A program made the translations under genes and the position numbers. This document shows, piece by piece, positions 36,234 to 45,493 of a stretch of 64,000 nucleotides of DNA (position 1 is the first letter of the stretch; each line of letters starts with the position of its first letter). A model generated the notes under the pieces. That model saw nothing but the letters and a program-made list of their open reading frames with translations. It was not told the origin of the DNA and made no database searches. The DNA is from a bacterium (GTDB taxonomy: Bacteria; Cyanobacteriota; Vampirovibrionia; Gastranaerophilales; Gastranaerophilaceae), in NCBI GenBank assembly GCA_017478515.1, contig JAFVDH010000017.1:1-64000 (forward strand), in the 5' to 3' direction.

Positions 36234-37592
36234 TCACGGTTTTCTATTATCGGTAATTATGTCAATTTTATATATGCAATATATGTTATCTATATTTTCT
36301 TTTAATTCGAATTTTAAAATTTCATTTCCTTTTCTCAGGTCAGGTATCGGAGAACAAGTGTTTACATAAAGATAATTCCCTTTATTTTTATCAGATGTAA
36401 TCATGGCATTTTTAATGTCATCAAAATTAAAATAAATATCATAATTTGTATTTTCGGATTGAATTAAAACTATATCAGAATTACTATTGTGCAAATAAGG
36501 CAGACTCATCAAAAAAACTCTGTTTATAAATATATGATGAATATTTTGATGGTTCTTTATGTAATCCGCAATGACTTTAGATTTTGAATTGAAAAAAACA
36601 GTTTCGTATCTAAAATCAAAAACTAAAATAAAAGAGAGAATACAGAGCAAAATTGTTAAAAGATTTTTTAATTTAGAACTTATAGTACAATTATCCGCAA
36701 AAATCCAGCAGGCACAAATAAGATAAATAAAAAAGAAATAATGATGCCAAAAATCGCCTGAATACCAAAAATTAAAGAAATAAAGCAAAAAGGCGTAAAT
36801 TAATGCTAAAAAACTGAAAATTCTCTTGTCCTTAAAAAATATGAGCCCGAAACCAAATAAAAATATCAAAAGAAAAATAGCATTAACAGCAGGCGTAAAC
36901 AATGTAAAAGAACTCAAAACCTTATTCAATCCGTAACCTGCAAGTTTTGCCTCTGGAATATTTGATAAATCAACATTTAAAGTCTGAACAATAAAGGTTA
37001 CAACCGATAAAACGGCAATTCCAAAACAAATTTTAAAATCTTTAAACTGTTTTTCTTTAAATAAATCATAAATCAGAAAACTTCCGAATAAAAAAGCACC
37101 AATTAATGCCATTAGACTTGTATTTGCACAAAAGAATATAAAAATTGAATAAATGACGGGATGTTTTAATCGGTCTCTATACATTGCTGCTAAAGCAAAC
37201 AATAAAAATATTCCGACAGAATAACATCTTGCTATTACAGGATAACATGCCAAAAACGGAAATGAAAAAGTTATTAAAGCTTTAACTGCATTATTAAACG
37301 GAAATTTTTTCCATAACAAATAAATAGCCCCTAAGCAAAATCCCCAATTTATTAAAAGCATTGAATACGGATAAAATAAATCAAGTTTAGCAAAAGGCAA
37401 AATCAAAAAATACCATACAAAAAAATGTCCTTCGTACTTTAAATTATCTAATATTGAACCCCAATGAAAATTTCGTGCAAGTTCCCATGCATTGGCCTCG
37501 TCATGCCATGGTTGGTGAAATACTACTCTTAACAAAGTAATAATTGTCCAAACACTCAAACAAATTATGAAAACAAGTTTTTTATTGTTCAT
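36234..37592 (-). CDS. Polytopic membrane protein, GT39/ArnT-like glycosyltransferase candidate
   Basis: The 452-residue protein has about ten hydrophobic segments. Near the N-terminus 'FHQPWHDEANAWELARNFHW' places Asp-Glu in the first periplasmic loop, as in lipid-linked-sugar glycosyltransferases of the PMT/ArnT fold. The C-terminal 100 residues are soluble. It probably transfers a sugar from a polyprenyl-phosphate donor to a surface acceptor, but overall similarity is low and the call is tentative. Its start overlaps the end of ruvB by 11 bases, implying coupled translation. Confidence 0.65.
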   Translation of the reverse strand: MNNKKLVFIICLSVWTIITLLRVVFHQPWHDEANAWELARNFHWGSILDNLKYEGHFFVWYFLILPFAKLDLFYPYSMLLINWGFCLGAIYLLWKKFPFNNAVKALITFSFPFLACYPVIARCYSVGIFLLFALAAMYRDRLKHPVIYSIFIFFCANTSLMALIGAFLFGSFLIYDLFKEKQFKDFKICFGIAVLSVVTFIVQTLNVDLSNIPEAKLAGYGLNKVLSSFTLFTPAVNAIFLLIFLFGFGLIFFKDKRIFSFLALIYAFLLYFFNFWYSGDFWHHYFFFIYLICACWIFADNCTISSKLKNLLTILLCILSFILVFDFRYETVFFNSKSKVIADYIKNHQNIHHIFINRVFLMSLPYLHNSNSDIVLIQSENTNYDIYFNFDDIKNAMITSDKNKGNYLYVNTCSPIPDLRKGNEILKFELKENIDNIYCIYKIDIITDNRKP

Positions 37593-38625
37593 TAAAAATC
37601 CCTAAACCCAAATGAACATAAGCTTCCGGAGAAACTTTTCTGCCTCTTGGTGTTCTCATTAACAATCCAGCCTGTAGAAGATAAGGTTCGCAAACATCTT
37701 CAATTGTTCTAACGTCTTCTCCCAATGCGGCTGCTATTGTATCCAGACCGACAGGCCCGCCGTTGTATTTGTTTATAATAAGTTTTAACATTTCACGGTC
37801 TGTTTCGTCCAAGCCGTATTCGTCTATTTTTAATGTATTTAAAGAGTCTTTTGCAATTTTTAAATCAACTTTGCCGTTATTTTTAACAATTGCAAAGTCT
37901 CCGACACGTTTTAACAGTCTGTTTGCAATACGAGGTGTGCCTCTTGAACGTTTTGCAATTTCTTCGGCACTATCTGAAGAAACTTCAATATTTAATATTT
38001 TCGCCGTTCTTAAAATAACCTGAGAGAGCTCCTCGGTTGTATAAAATTGAAGTCTGTGCACAAAGCCAAATCTGTCCCTTAACGGAGAAGAAATTCCGCC
38101 TGCTTTTGTTGTTGCTCCTACGAGGGTAAATTTAGGCAGTTGAATACGCATTGTCTTAACTGTTTGAGTTTTTCCTGTCATCATATCAAGGTAAAAATCT
38201 TCCATTGCAGGATAAAGTATTTCTTCCGTAACTGTATTTAGGCGGTGGATTTCGTCTATAAAAAGCACTTCGCCCTCTTTTAAGGACATTAGAACCCCTA
38301 TTATGTCTCTCGGACGCTCAAATGACGGGGCAGAAGTTATTTTTACAGAGGTGTTTAACTCTTCTGCTATAATGCCTGCAAGTGTTGTTTTTCCCAATCC
38401 AGGAGGCCCGTAAAAAAGTACATGGTCTAGCGTTGTGTTTCGTTTTTTAGCGGCCTCTATTGATATTTTCAAAGTCTCTTTTAACGCTGTTTGACCTATG
38501 TAGCTTTCAAAAGATTTTGGGCGGATTGAATTTTCGAAAACTCTGTCATAAGCTATTGTTTCGGGTTTTACGACAGGATTTTTCTTATGTTTTTCAAGTT
38601 TTTCGTCATCAGATAATATCGCCAT
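37582..38625 (-). CDS. ruvB: Holliday junction branch migration helicase RuvB
   Basis: The 347-residue AAA+ motor drives branch migration with RuvA. It shows 'RPKSFESYIGQTALKETLKI', Walker A 'YGPPGLGKTTLAGII', Walker B 'LFIDEIHRL', sensor 1 'LVGATTKAGGISSPLRDRFG', and the C-terminal winged helix ending 'TPRGRKVSPEAYVHLG'. Length is normal. It is downstream of a terminator and overlaps the following membrane-protein gene; ruvA and ruvC are not in this window. Confidence 0.97.
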   Translation of the reverse strand: MAILSDDEKLEKHKKNPVVKPETIAYDRVFENSIRPKSFESYIGQTALKETLKISIEAAKKRNTTLDHVLFYGPPGLGKTTLAGIIAEELNTSVKITSAPSFERPRDIIGVLMSLKEGEVLFIDEIHRLNTVTEEILYPAMEDFYLDMMTGKTQTVKTMRIQLPKFTLVGATTKAGGISSPLRDRFGFVHRLQFYTTEELSQVILRTAKILNIEVSSDSAEEIAKRSRGTPRIANRLLKRVGDFAIVKNNGKVDLKIAKDSLNTLKIDEYGLDETDREMLKLIINKYNGGPVGLDTIAAALGEDVRTIEDVCEPYLLQAGLLMRTPRGRKVSPEAYVHLGLGIFNEQ

Positions 38626-38676
38626 AAAAAAATGATATCATATTTTCGGTTTTATGGCTATTTATGAATAAATAAA

Positions 38677-38714
38677 AAAGGGCGGATTGAGAAATTTTTC
38701 TCAATCCGCCCTTT
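38677..38714. terminator. Bidirectional terminator with GGGCGG stem
   Basis: The 13-bp core stem gggcggattgaga / tctcaatccgccc is extended by flanking A and T runs on both sides. On the minus strand it ends ddh transcription before the ruvB promoter. The stem base resembles those at 11361 and 20061. Confidence 0.88.
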
Positions 38715-38727
38715 TTTTTAATTATTA

Positions 38728-39702
38728 TTATAACATTGTAGAAATTAATTCTTCATTTGTTTTTGAACTTAAATATGCAGGAGGGATATCAAATATTGTT
38801 TTACATCCTGTATGCCCCTCTTTATTTAATCTATATGCCGCTCTTGCGTAAGCCGTTAAAACGCTTGATGTGAATTCGGGGTTAGAGTCCAATTTTAGGC
38901 TGTATTCAATTACGTGGTTTGTGCCGTCAGAAGTTTTGCCGCTTCTGATTACAAAGCCTCCGTGTGGAATTCCTGAATGGTTTTTGATTAATTCTTCTTC
39001 GCTTATAAAATGAACCGTTGTGTCGTATTCGTCAAAGTAATTTGGCATTGTTACAATTTCTTTTTCAATTTGTTTTAGGTCAGCTCCCTCTTCTGCAACT
39101 ACAAAGCATTCTCTTGTATGCTTTTGTCTTGTTGTTAGTTCAGGATTTTCGCCGTTTCTTACGGATGTTAATGCTGCATCTACAGGGATTGTATATTGTT
39201 TTGCATTTTTTACACCCTTAATTCTTCTTATAGCATCGGAATGCCCTTGACTTACACCTTTTCCCCAGAATGTGTAGTCTTTTCCGTCAGGTAAAATTAC
39301 GTTGCCGAAAAGTCTGTTTAATGAGAATAATCCCGGGTCCCATCCAAGAGAAATTATTGCAAGTTTACCTGAGTCTTTTGCTGCTTTGTCTACATTTTTA
39401 AAGTGTTCAGGAATTCTTTTGTGTGTATCAAAACTATCTATTACATTAAACATTTTCGCATATTCAGGCGTCTGAACAGGTAAATCTGTCGCTGAACCCC
39501 CGCAAAGTATCAATACGTCAATTTTATCTTTCCACTGTTCAATGTCGTTAACTGATACAACAGGTACTTCAGAATTAACCTTTACTGTTTCGGGATTTCT
39601 TCTTGTAAATACCGCACAAAGCTCTATATCTTCATTATATTTAACCGCATTTTCAACGCCTTTACCAAGGTTTCCGTACCCTAATATTCCCAATCTTATC
39701 AT
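38728..39702 (-). CDS. ddh: meso-Diaminopimelate dehydrogenase
   Basis: The 324-residue NADPH enzyme makes meso-diaminopimelate in one step from tetrahydrodipicolinate, for lysine and peptidoglycan. I use the ATG at 39702, preceded by AGGAG. The Rossmann start 'RLGILGYGNLGKGVENAV', 'VFTRRNPE', 'VIDSFDTHKRIPEHF', 'SLGWDPGLFSLNRLFG' and 'FWGKGVSQGHSDAIRRI' are diagnostic of Ddh. The dehydrogenase route is limited to some bacteria and in gut genomes often coexists with or replaces other DAP routes. It implies DAP-type peptidoglycan. Confidence 0.96.
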   Translation of the reverse strand: MIRLGILGYGNLGKGVENAVKYNEDIELCAVFTRRNPETVKVNSEVPVVSVNDIEQWKDKIDVLILCGGSATDLPVQTPEYAKMFNVIDSFDTHKRIPEHFKNVDKAAKDSGKLAIISLGWDPGLFSLNRLFGNVILPDGKDYTFWGKGVSQGHSDAIRRIKGVKNAKQYTIPVDAALTSVRNGENPELTTRQKHTRECFVVAEEGADLKQIEKEIVTMPNYFDEYDTTVHFISEEELIKNHSGIPHGGFVIRSGKTSDGTNHVIEYSLKLDSNPEFTSSVLTAYARAAYRLNKEGHTGCKTIFDIPPAYLSSKTNEELISTML

Positions 39703-39891
39703 TCGTTTTCTCCTCACAATCTTGTTTCCCTGTTTATCGTATAACAAAATATACTTTATTCAAGAATTGTATAAAACTTAAAGTTTACGATGTAACAAAA
39801 ACTTCATAATCTTGTAAATCATGGCAATAAATATTCTTCAGCACTCTTAAAACTTTCGTAGAGCTACAGTGTATTAAGGTATTATTTTAAA

Positions 39892-41511
39892 TTGTTTATT
39901 CAAGGTGTAACACAACCGACAAATAATATAAAATATTCTATAAATAATTCCGCAAGAGGATTTAGGGCAAGTTCTTTTGTTCAAATCCCTGATACTTTTG
40001 AGAGAAAGAGCAATGTTAACTTCACCGGAAGTTCAAACAGAATAAAACAATACGAAAAAACAACCGAAAATTTAAAAGCTACAGGTGAAAAGGCTCAAAC
40101 TTCTCTTGATGGTCAAATGGCAATTGACGGCTGGGCAGGAAAAGTTGCGGACAGCATTAGTGTTCTTTGGAATTCCAAAAATAGAGCAACTGTTGTTCAA
40201 AATGATATAAATATATATAATGCTCAAATAGATGAATTAAAACAATCTATCAAAGAAAATAACTTTAATGAGAAATTTAAGGAAATTTTTGATATTGAAT
40301 ATAATCACGCTAATATTGCCAGATATGATAAAAAATCAAAACAATTTAAGCTTGCCGTAACAGCAAATATCATGGCTGAAATGACAAGTTCTAAATTATC
40401 TGCCCATATTAAAAACTACAAAGAAAATAACGGAAAATTACAAGATAAAATAATAACAAGAATAAATCCTTATGCCTCAATCGGTTGTGTTCCTTATATT
40501 TATGAAACACAAACAAAAGAAAATACACTTAAAAAATTGGAAAACAGTTTAGTATCAGTTTTAGGGTCAAAAGAGATTCTTACTGATACGTTAAAATCAA
40601 GCGGAATTAACACTGAAACAATGACCGATGATGAAAAATATTCAACATATGGAGTCATCGCTGAATTTTTAGTTGAAACCACAAAGGAAACTGCTAAAAA
40701 TTGTTCAAAAGGCAAAACAATAAAAGAGCTTAAAGAAGAATATGATATAGCGTATAAAAAAGCTTACGGAACTAAAAACAATATTCAATCCAGAGTTGAT
40801 AAATATAATCGTTCCCAAGAAATAGGTGCAGCCGCAGTAAGAGGAGTAACTCGTTCAGCAATATCTGCAATTGTAATGCTTGCCGCACCGGAAGCAGGTT
40901 TAGCTAAAATTGCGGCAAATGCGGCAACTGTTATGGGTGTAAAAGTTTTAGTTGATGGTTCTGATAAATTGTCTAATAATGTTGACGGTTCTTTAAGTAA
41001 AAAGAATTTTCAAAATCTTGTTCGTTCTGCATCAATCAGTGGAGCTGAAAAACTGGCATCAAGCGTTATAAATTCGTTTATTCCGGGCTTTGATACAGGT
41101 TATGAAGTTTTAGATGAAGTTTTATCTCAAGGAAAATCAACTTTTATTGATACTACTCTTGGTATGACTTCTGAAAAACTTAAAAAAGGTAAATGGGCAA
41201 CAAATCAAATTATACCAAGAATGATAATTTCCACAGTATTTAGAAACTTGACTCCTGACGATGATGTTGTAAAAACACTTCTTGATGTTACAAAGGGCGG
41301 TGTAAATCAGGTAATGAAACGTTCTACACGTGAATATAATGTGGTAAATACTTTTATAGAGGGAACAAAGCAGGCGTTAAAAAATATTACTTTTGATGAT
41401 AAAAAGTCTTTAGATGAGATAAAAGACTTGGCTGAAAATAATCCTGAAGAGTATACCAAAATAATGCTAAATGCTTTAAAGCAATCTCTTGAAGAAAAAT
41501 CTAAAAAATAA
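39892..41511 (+). CDS. Large protein of unknown function with N-terminal NFTG motif
   Basis: The 539-residue product likely starts at TTG 39892; no ATG lies near, and AAGGT is upstream at moderate distance. It has 'KSNVNFTGSSNRI' at about residues 38-50, a long charged helical region, then a small-residue hydrophobic stretch at about 310-345 ('RSAISAIVMLAAPEAGLAKIAANAATVMGVKVL') that might insert in a membrane, and a helical C-terminus. No classical signal peptide or known domain is visible. The plan, helical soluble part plus one hydrophobic hairpin-like segment, recalls secreted effectors in general, which is only a suggestion. Confidence 0.6.
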   Translation: MFIQGVTQPTNNIKYSINNSARGFRASSFVQIPDTFERKSNVNFTGSSNRIKQYEKTTENLKATGEKAQTSLDGQMAIDGWAGKVADSISVLWNSKNRATVVQNDINIYNAQIDELKQSIKENNFNEKFKEIFDIEYNHANIARYDKKSKQFKLAVTANIMAEMTSSKLSAHIKNYKENNGKLQDKIITRINPYASIGCVPYIYETQTKENTLKKLENSLVSVLGSKEILTDTLKSSGINTETMTDDEKYSTYGVIAEFLVETTKETAKNCSKGKTIKELKEEYDIAYKKAYGTKNNIQSRVDKYNRSQEIGAAAVRGVTRSAISAIVMLAAPEAGLAKIAANAATVMGVKVLVDGSDKLSNNVDGSLSKKNFQNLVRSASISGAEKLASSVINSFIPGFDTGYEVLDEVLSQGKSTFIDTTLGMTSEKLKKGKWATNQIIPRMIISTVFRNLTPDDDVVKTLLDVTKGGVNQVMKRSTREYNVVNTFIEGTKQALKNITFDDKKSLDEIKDLAENNPEEYTKIMLNALKQSLEEKSKK

Positions 41512-41517
41512 AATTAA

Positions 41518-41991
41518 TTAGTAAGTAAGTAGATAATAATGCAAAAAATACGCAAATACTATCCCGAGAATAGCCCCACATGCCACCTCAAATTGTGTAT
41601 GACCAAGCAGCTCTTTTAATTTTGGCCCAATAGCACTTACATCGTGATTGTAAAAATCGTCCATTATTTTATTAAGGCACACAGCCATTTTACCAGCAGC
41701 ACGTCTTATTCCCGCAGCATCATACATTACGACCAAAGCGTTACCGATTGCAACGGCAAAATATAAAGAAGAAAAACCCCCAATAATTCCTACAGAAGTT
41801 GCTAGTCCAACCATGCCGGCAGAGTGCGAACTCGGCATTCCGCCTGTTGTCGTAAATACTCTAAAATCAACTTTTCTATGAACAATAAGATGTAAGAAAA
41901 ATTTTATTATTTGTGCAATTACAGCTGCCATCAATCCTGATAAAATTGCTTCGTATCCTGTATTATAAACCATTGGTGCGAAATTAGTCAT
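41518..41991 (-). CDS. Divergent PAP2 family protein (DUF212)
   Basis: The 157-residue membrane protein matches the divergent PAP2 (DUF212, YuiD-like) family: 'LMAAVIAQIIKFFLHLI', 'TTGGMPSSHSAGMVGLATSVG' with the conserved Ser-His, 'VVMYDAAGIRRAAGKMA' and 'ELLGHTQFEVACGAILGI'. The family resembles phosphatidic-acid phosphatases and is thought to act on a lipid phosphate. Its ATG overlaps the stop of the polyprenyl synthase gene by one base, which suggests action on the polyprenyl diphosphate made by that enzyme (inference). Confidence 0.92.
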   Translation of the reverse strand: MTNFAPMVYNTGYEAILSGLMAAVIAQIIKFFLHLIVHRKVDFRVFTTTGGMPSSHSAGMVGLATSVGIIGGFSSLYFAVAIGNALVVMYDAAGIRRAAGKMAVCLNKIMDDFYNHDVSAIGPKLKELLGHTQFEVACGAILGIVFAYFLHYYLLTY

Positions 41992-42854
41992 TAAATTTTT
42001 GCCTTTCTTTTAACAGATGCAAATATATCTTCTAAAATATTTGATTTAATATTATGCTTACCAAGTATATCATAACATTCATCAATTAGGCAATTAACTT
42101 TACATTCTGCATTCTTTAACCCGAAAAGCCTTGTATATGTAGATTTTTCTTCTGCCTCATCTTTGCCTAAAGTTTTTCCCATCTCTTCAAAAGTCGAAGT
42201 TTCGTCCAAAATGTCATCACAAATTTGGAATGCAAAACCAAGTTTTATTCCAAGCTCATCAAGTGTTTCAAGTGTTTCATCGGAAACTCCTGCTGTTACT
42301 CCGCCTGCTTTAAATGCAAATCTGAACATATCTGCTGTTTTGTGTGTATGGATATATTCAAGAGTTTTTTCATCAATTTTTTTGCCCTCTGATTGAATAT
42401 CAACAATTTGTCCTGCAATAATTCCGTTTACACCTGCGGCATCTGTGTATAATTTTATTAATTTTAACACTTTGTTCTCTGACAAATTTTTTGATTTTTC
42501 TATTATTGTTTGTATTGCATAACTTATTAATGCGTCGCCTGCAAGAACGGCTGTTGATTCGCTAAAAGCCTTATGATTTGAGAGTTTCCCTCTTCTGTAG
42601 TCATCGTTATCTATACAAGGTAAATCATCGTGGATTAAGCTTTGTACATGCAGCATTTCTATTGCACAAGCTATCGGTAATGCATCTTCAATATTACCTC
42701 CAAAGATTTTGCAGGTTTCCAAGCAGATTGTCGGTCTTAGTCTTTTCCCTCCTGCTAAAACACTATATCTCATTGACTTATATATTTCTTCTGGGTATTT
42801 TATCGGAATATATTCATCAAGTGTTTTTTCTATTAAATCAATATATCTTTTCAT
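41991..42854 (-). CDS. ispA: Polyprenyl synthetase (farnesyl/geranylgeranyl diphosphate synthase)
   Basis: The 287-residue enzyme elongates isoprenyl diphosphates. It shows 'GGKRLRPTICLE', the first Asp-rich motif 'HDDLPCIDNDDYRRG', 'GLKTAD'-type 'HTHKTADMFRFA' and the second Asp-rich motif 'FQICDDILDETS'. The start is the ATG at 42854, after GAGGAT, inside the end of rsgA (17-base overlap); the frame runs upstream by 66 bases but without a site. Length and motifs fit IspA. Chain length cannot be read safely from sequence alone. Confidence 0.92.
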   Translation of the reverse strand: MKRYIDLIEKTLDEYIPIKYPEEIYKSMRYSVLAGGKRLRPTICLETCKIFGGNIEDALPIACAIEMLHVQSLIHDDLPCIDNDDYRRGKLSNHKAFSESTAVLAGDALISYAIQTIIEKSKNLSENKVLKLIKLYTDAAGVNGIIAGQIVDIQSEGKKIDEKTLEYIHTHKTADMFRFAFKAGGVTAGVSDETLETLDELGIKLGFAFQICDDILDETSTFEEMGKTLGKDEAEEKSTYTRLFGLKNAECKVNCLIDECYDILGKHNIKSNILEDIFASVKRKAKI

Positions 42855-43845
42855 CTTCAATATCCTCTTTTCCAAGTTTTTGTTTCGCCAGTTTTCTTGA
42901 GTCTTGTCTTTTGCGTACACTTATTTTTGCTATAGATTTATTATTGTGTTCTTTTGAATATGTTTCTTCTTTTTTGCCTGAATATTTTATACGTTCTTTA
43001 TATTCTTTGGCTTCTTCTACAAAAGAAAGATAGCTTTCGTATCTTGTGTAGTCTATCTCGTCTATATTTTCCAAAACCGCACATCCGTCTTCGTGTATAT
43101 GCAGGCAGTCCGAGTATTTACACAAGCCTTTAAATTTATCCAATTCCGTAAACAGCCCGCTTATCTCCAATGGGAGCATAAAATCAAATCTCAAATTAGA
43201 AAATCCGGGGGTATCTACGATTTTGATATCATCAGAGGCTTTTAAAATTTCGCAATGTCTTGTGGTATGTGTTCCACGTTCTGTTTTATCGCTTACACTT
43301 TGCGTTCTTAATTGCAAATCGGGATTTATTGCATTAACAAGGCTTGATTTGCCAACTCCGGAATTTCCGCATAAAGCACTTGTTTTTCCTTTTAATATCT
43401 CTTCAAATTCATCTATATTGTCATTTTCAAGTGCGGATGTGAAAATTATATCATATCCCAACGGTTCGTATATTGAAAAAACTCTTTCTATAATTTCGTC
43501 ATCATAAGATAAATCACTTTTATTAAAGCATAATTTTACAGGAATTTTATAGTATTTTGCAAAACATATATATCTGTTTAGTTGAATAAAATCCAAAGAG
43601 GGTTCTTTAACTGCCGAAACTATAATCATCTGGTCAACGTTGCTTACTGCAGGTCGGGGAATGTAATTTTTTCTCGGAAGAATTTTTTGAATTTTTTCGT
43701 CCTCAAATTCCACATAATCACCTACAACAACTTTTTTTTGCTGCTTTTTTAAAACTTCACGCAATTTACATTCGATTATGTTATTTTCGGAATTTACATA
43801 GTAAAAATCCGAGTGTATTTTTAAAACCTGCCCTTGTTTAATCAT
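42838..43845 (-). CDS. rsgA: Ribosome small subunit-dependent GTPase A
   Basis: The 335-residue circularly permuted GTPase assists late 30S maturation. It has an N-terminal OB fold, then the permuted G motifs in order G4 ('CFNKSDLS'), G5-like, G1 'LCGNSGVGKSSLVNAI', switch 'RGTHTTRHCEIL' and G3 'VDTPGF', then a zinc-binding C-terminal segment 'CKYSDCLHIHEDGCAVLE'. A lysine- and arginine-rich tail extends the C-terminus. It is the first gene of a three-gene overlapping operon with ispA and the PAP2-like gene. Confidence 0.95.
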   Translation of the reverse strand: MIKQGQVLKIHSDFYYVNSENNIIECKLREVLKKQQKKVVVGDYVEFEDEKIQKILPRKNYIPRPAVSNVDQMIIVSAVKEPSLDFIQLNRYICFAKYYKIPVKLCFNKSDLSYDDEIIERVFSIYEPLGYDIIFTSALENDNIDEFEEILKGKTSALCGNSGVGKSSLVNAINPDLQLRTQSVSDKTERGTHTTRHCEILKASDDIKIVDTPGFSNLRFDFMLPLEISGLFTELDKFKGLCKYSDCLHIHEDGCAVLENIDEIDYTRYESYLSFVEEAKEYKERIKYSGKKEETYSKEHNNKSIAKISVRKRQDSRKLAKQKLGKEDIEDEKIY

Positions 43846-43952
43846 AAAACAATATTATCATGAACGTATTCTATGAACAAATTGTATTATTTTGCCAAAA
43901 CGGATTGTTTTAGTAATAATTATTCTATATTTGGAAATTTTGAGGATTATGT

Positions 43953-44861
43953 ATGCCTGTTTTAGAAACTGATGAATGCTTGATTTGCAAGAGTAAAAAT
44001 ATAAACAAATATGCTGCAAATTTTTCACAATTTATTGCAGATAGAGTATTTGACGGGGAAAATAAAACTTTTAAGCTCTTGCACTGCAAAGAATGCGGTT
44101 TTGCTTATTTTAATTACAGAATGAGCGATGCTGAAAATTTGAAATTGTATGAAAATTATAGAGATTTTAATTATCAACAACAAAGACAAAAATCAGAAAG
44201 CTGGTACACTAAAGAAATCAATGCTTTAATCGGAAATAATAAGACAGAAATTGACTCAAGAAATATTCATTTATCAAAACTTTTGCAAAATAATAAAATC
44301 TGTTTGAATTTTGATAAAAATATGACTGTTCTTGATTTTGGCGGTGATAGCGGGCAGTTTATCCCGGAAACTTTAAATAATTGCCAAAGATATGTTTATG
44401 ATATTTCAGGTAAAACTGTCTTGGATGGTATTAAACTCTTAAAAACATTGGAGGAATGTAAATCTCAGAAATATGATTTGGTAATTTGTGCCCATGTCCT
44501 TGAACATATCACAAATCCTGATGATACTATTAAAACTATAAAAAGCTTACTATCTCAAAATGGACTGTTATATATTGAATTACCTTTTGATTCGCCGTTT
44601 TATAAAAAATTAGGTGATAATTTGCAATACCTTTTTAACCCACATTTTAGATTTAAAGATATTGTTAAACACTTTTTCTCAAAGCTAAAATCGTTTAGAA
44701 AAAAGTCCTTTGATATGCATGAACATATAAATTATTTCACGCTTTCTTCTGCGGAAATTTTATTAACTAATAACGATTTTAAAATAATTTCCTCAGAAAT
44801 TTCAAACATAAAGTCAGAAGTTGGAAATTCAAAAATTATTTCGGTTTTAGCGAAAATATAA
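43953..44861 (+). CDS. SAM-dependent methyltransferase with N-terminal zinc-binding motif
   Basis: The 302-residue protein begins with a cysteine knuckle pair, 'CLICKSKN' and 'LLHCKECGFAYFNYR', typical of the methyltransferases found in sugar-modification loci. The class I core follows: 'MTVLDFGGDSGQFIP' (SAM loop), 'YDLVICAHVLEHITNPDDTI' and 'GLLYIELPFDSPFYK'. It probably methylates a sugar or lipid-linked substrate. It stands alone between an operon of the opposite strand and an acetyltransferase gene. Confidence 0.85.
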   Translation: MPVLETDECLICKSKNINKYAANFSQFIADRVFDGENKTFKLLHCKECGFAYFNYRMSDAENLKLYENYRDFNYQQQRQKSESWYTKEINALIGNNKTEIDSRNIHLSKLLQNNKICLNFDKNMTVLDFGGDSGQFIPETLNNCQRYVYDISGKTVLDGIKLLKTLEECKSQKYDLVICAHVLEHITNPDDTIKTIKSLLSQNGLLYIELPFDSPFYKKLGDNLQYLFNPHFRFKDIVKHFFSKLKSFRKKSFDMHEHINYFTLSSAEILLTNNDFKIISSEISNIKSEVGNSKIISVLAKI

Positions 44862-44941
44862 AAATATCTTCAAAATAAACAAATGTATTTCTGCTTATTC
44901 TTACGGAATTTTAGCACATTGCATTATGAAACTTTTCTGAT

Positions 44942-45487
44942 TTAATTTTTGAATTTTTCCGCATCAAGAAATTTTATAACTTTAGCAGGATTTCCCACCA
45001 CTACCGCATTATTAGGAACATCCTTTGTTACAACTGCTCCCGCACCGATAACTGCGTTTTCTCCAACTGTTACTCCCGGGAGAATTGTTACGTTAACTCC
45101 AATCCAAACATTGCGTTTTATGTGAACGGGTTTGCAGGTTATTATGTGTCTTTCGTACATATCGTGATTATTGGTCGCTATTGTACAGTTTAGAGAAATC
45201 ATTGTACCGTCTTCAATGGTTAATCCTCCTGCTGACATACATTGAAATCCGTTCATTATTACAACATTTTTCCCTATTTTTACCTTGTCTGCTAAAATTG
45301 TAAAAATAGGAGGATTTATTACTGTGTTTTCCCCAATCGAATTGTTGAAAAGTTCATTGATAAGCTTTTTACATTCATCACTTGTCGGCATTGTATGATT
45401 TATCTTAAAACATAGTTCTGAACTCCTTTTTGCCTCAGCAATTCTCTCAGGGCTTTGGTTTCTTACGTCAATTCTCACTTCTTCCAT
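44942..45487 (-). CDS. Maltose/galactoside O-acetyltransferase family protein
   Basis: The 181-residue acetyl-CoA-dependent enzyme shows the mac domain ('CKKLINELFNN') and a left-handed beta helix: 'IGKNVVIMNGFQCMSAGGLTIEDGTMI', catalytic His in 'ATNNHDMYER', then 'NVWIGVNVTILPGVTVGENAVIGAGAVVTKDVPNNAVVVGNPAKVI'. It probably acetylates a sugar 6-hydroxyl. It follows the flavodoxin gene by 6 bases and is likely co-transcribed with it, a pairing without obvious functional logic. Confidence 0.92.
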   Translation of the reverse strand: MEEVRIDVRNQSPERIAEAKRSSELCFKINHTMPTSDECKKLINELFNNSIGENTVINPPIFTILADKVKIGKNVVIMNGFQCMSAGGLTIEDGTMISLNCTIATNNHDMYERHIITCKPVHIKRNVWIGVNVTILPGVTVGENAVIGAGAVVTKDVPNNAVVVGNPAKVIKFLDAEKFKN

Positions 45488-45493
45488 ATTTTA

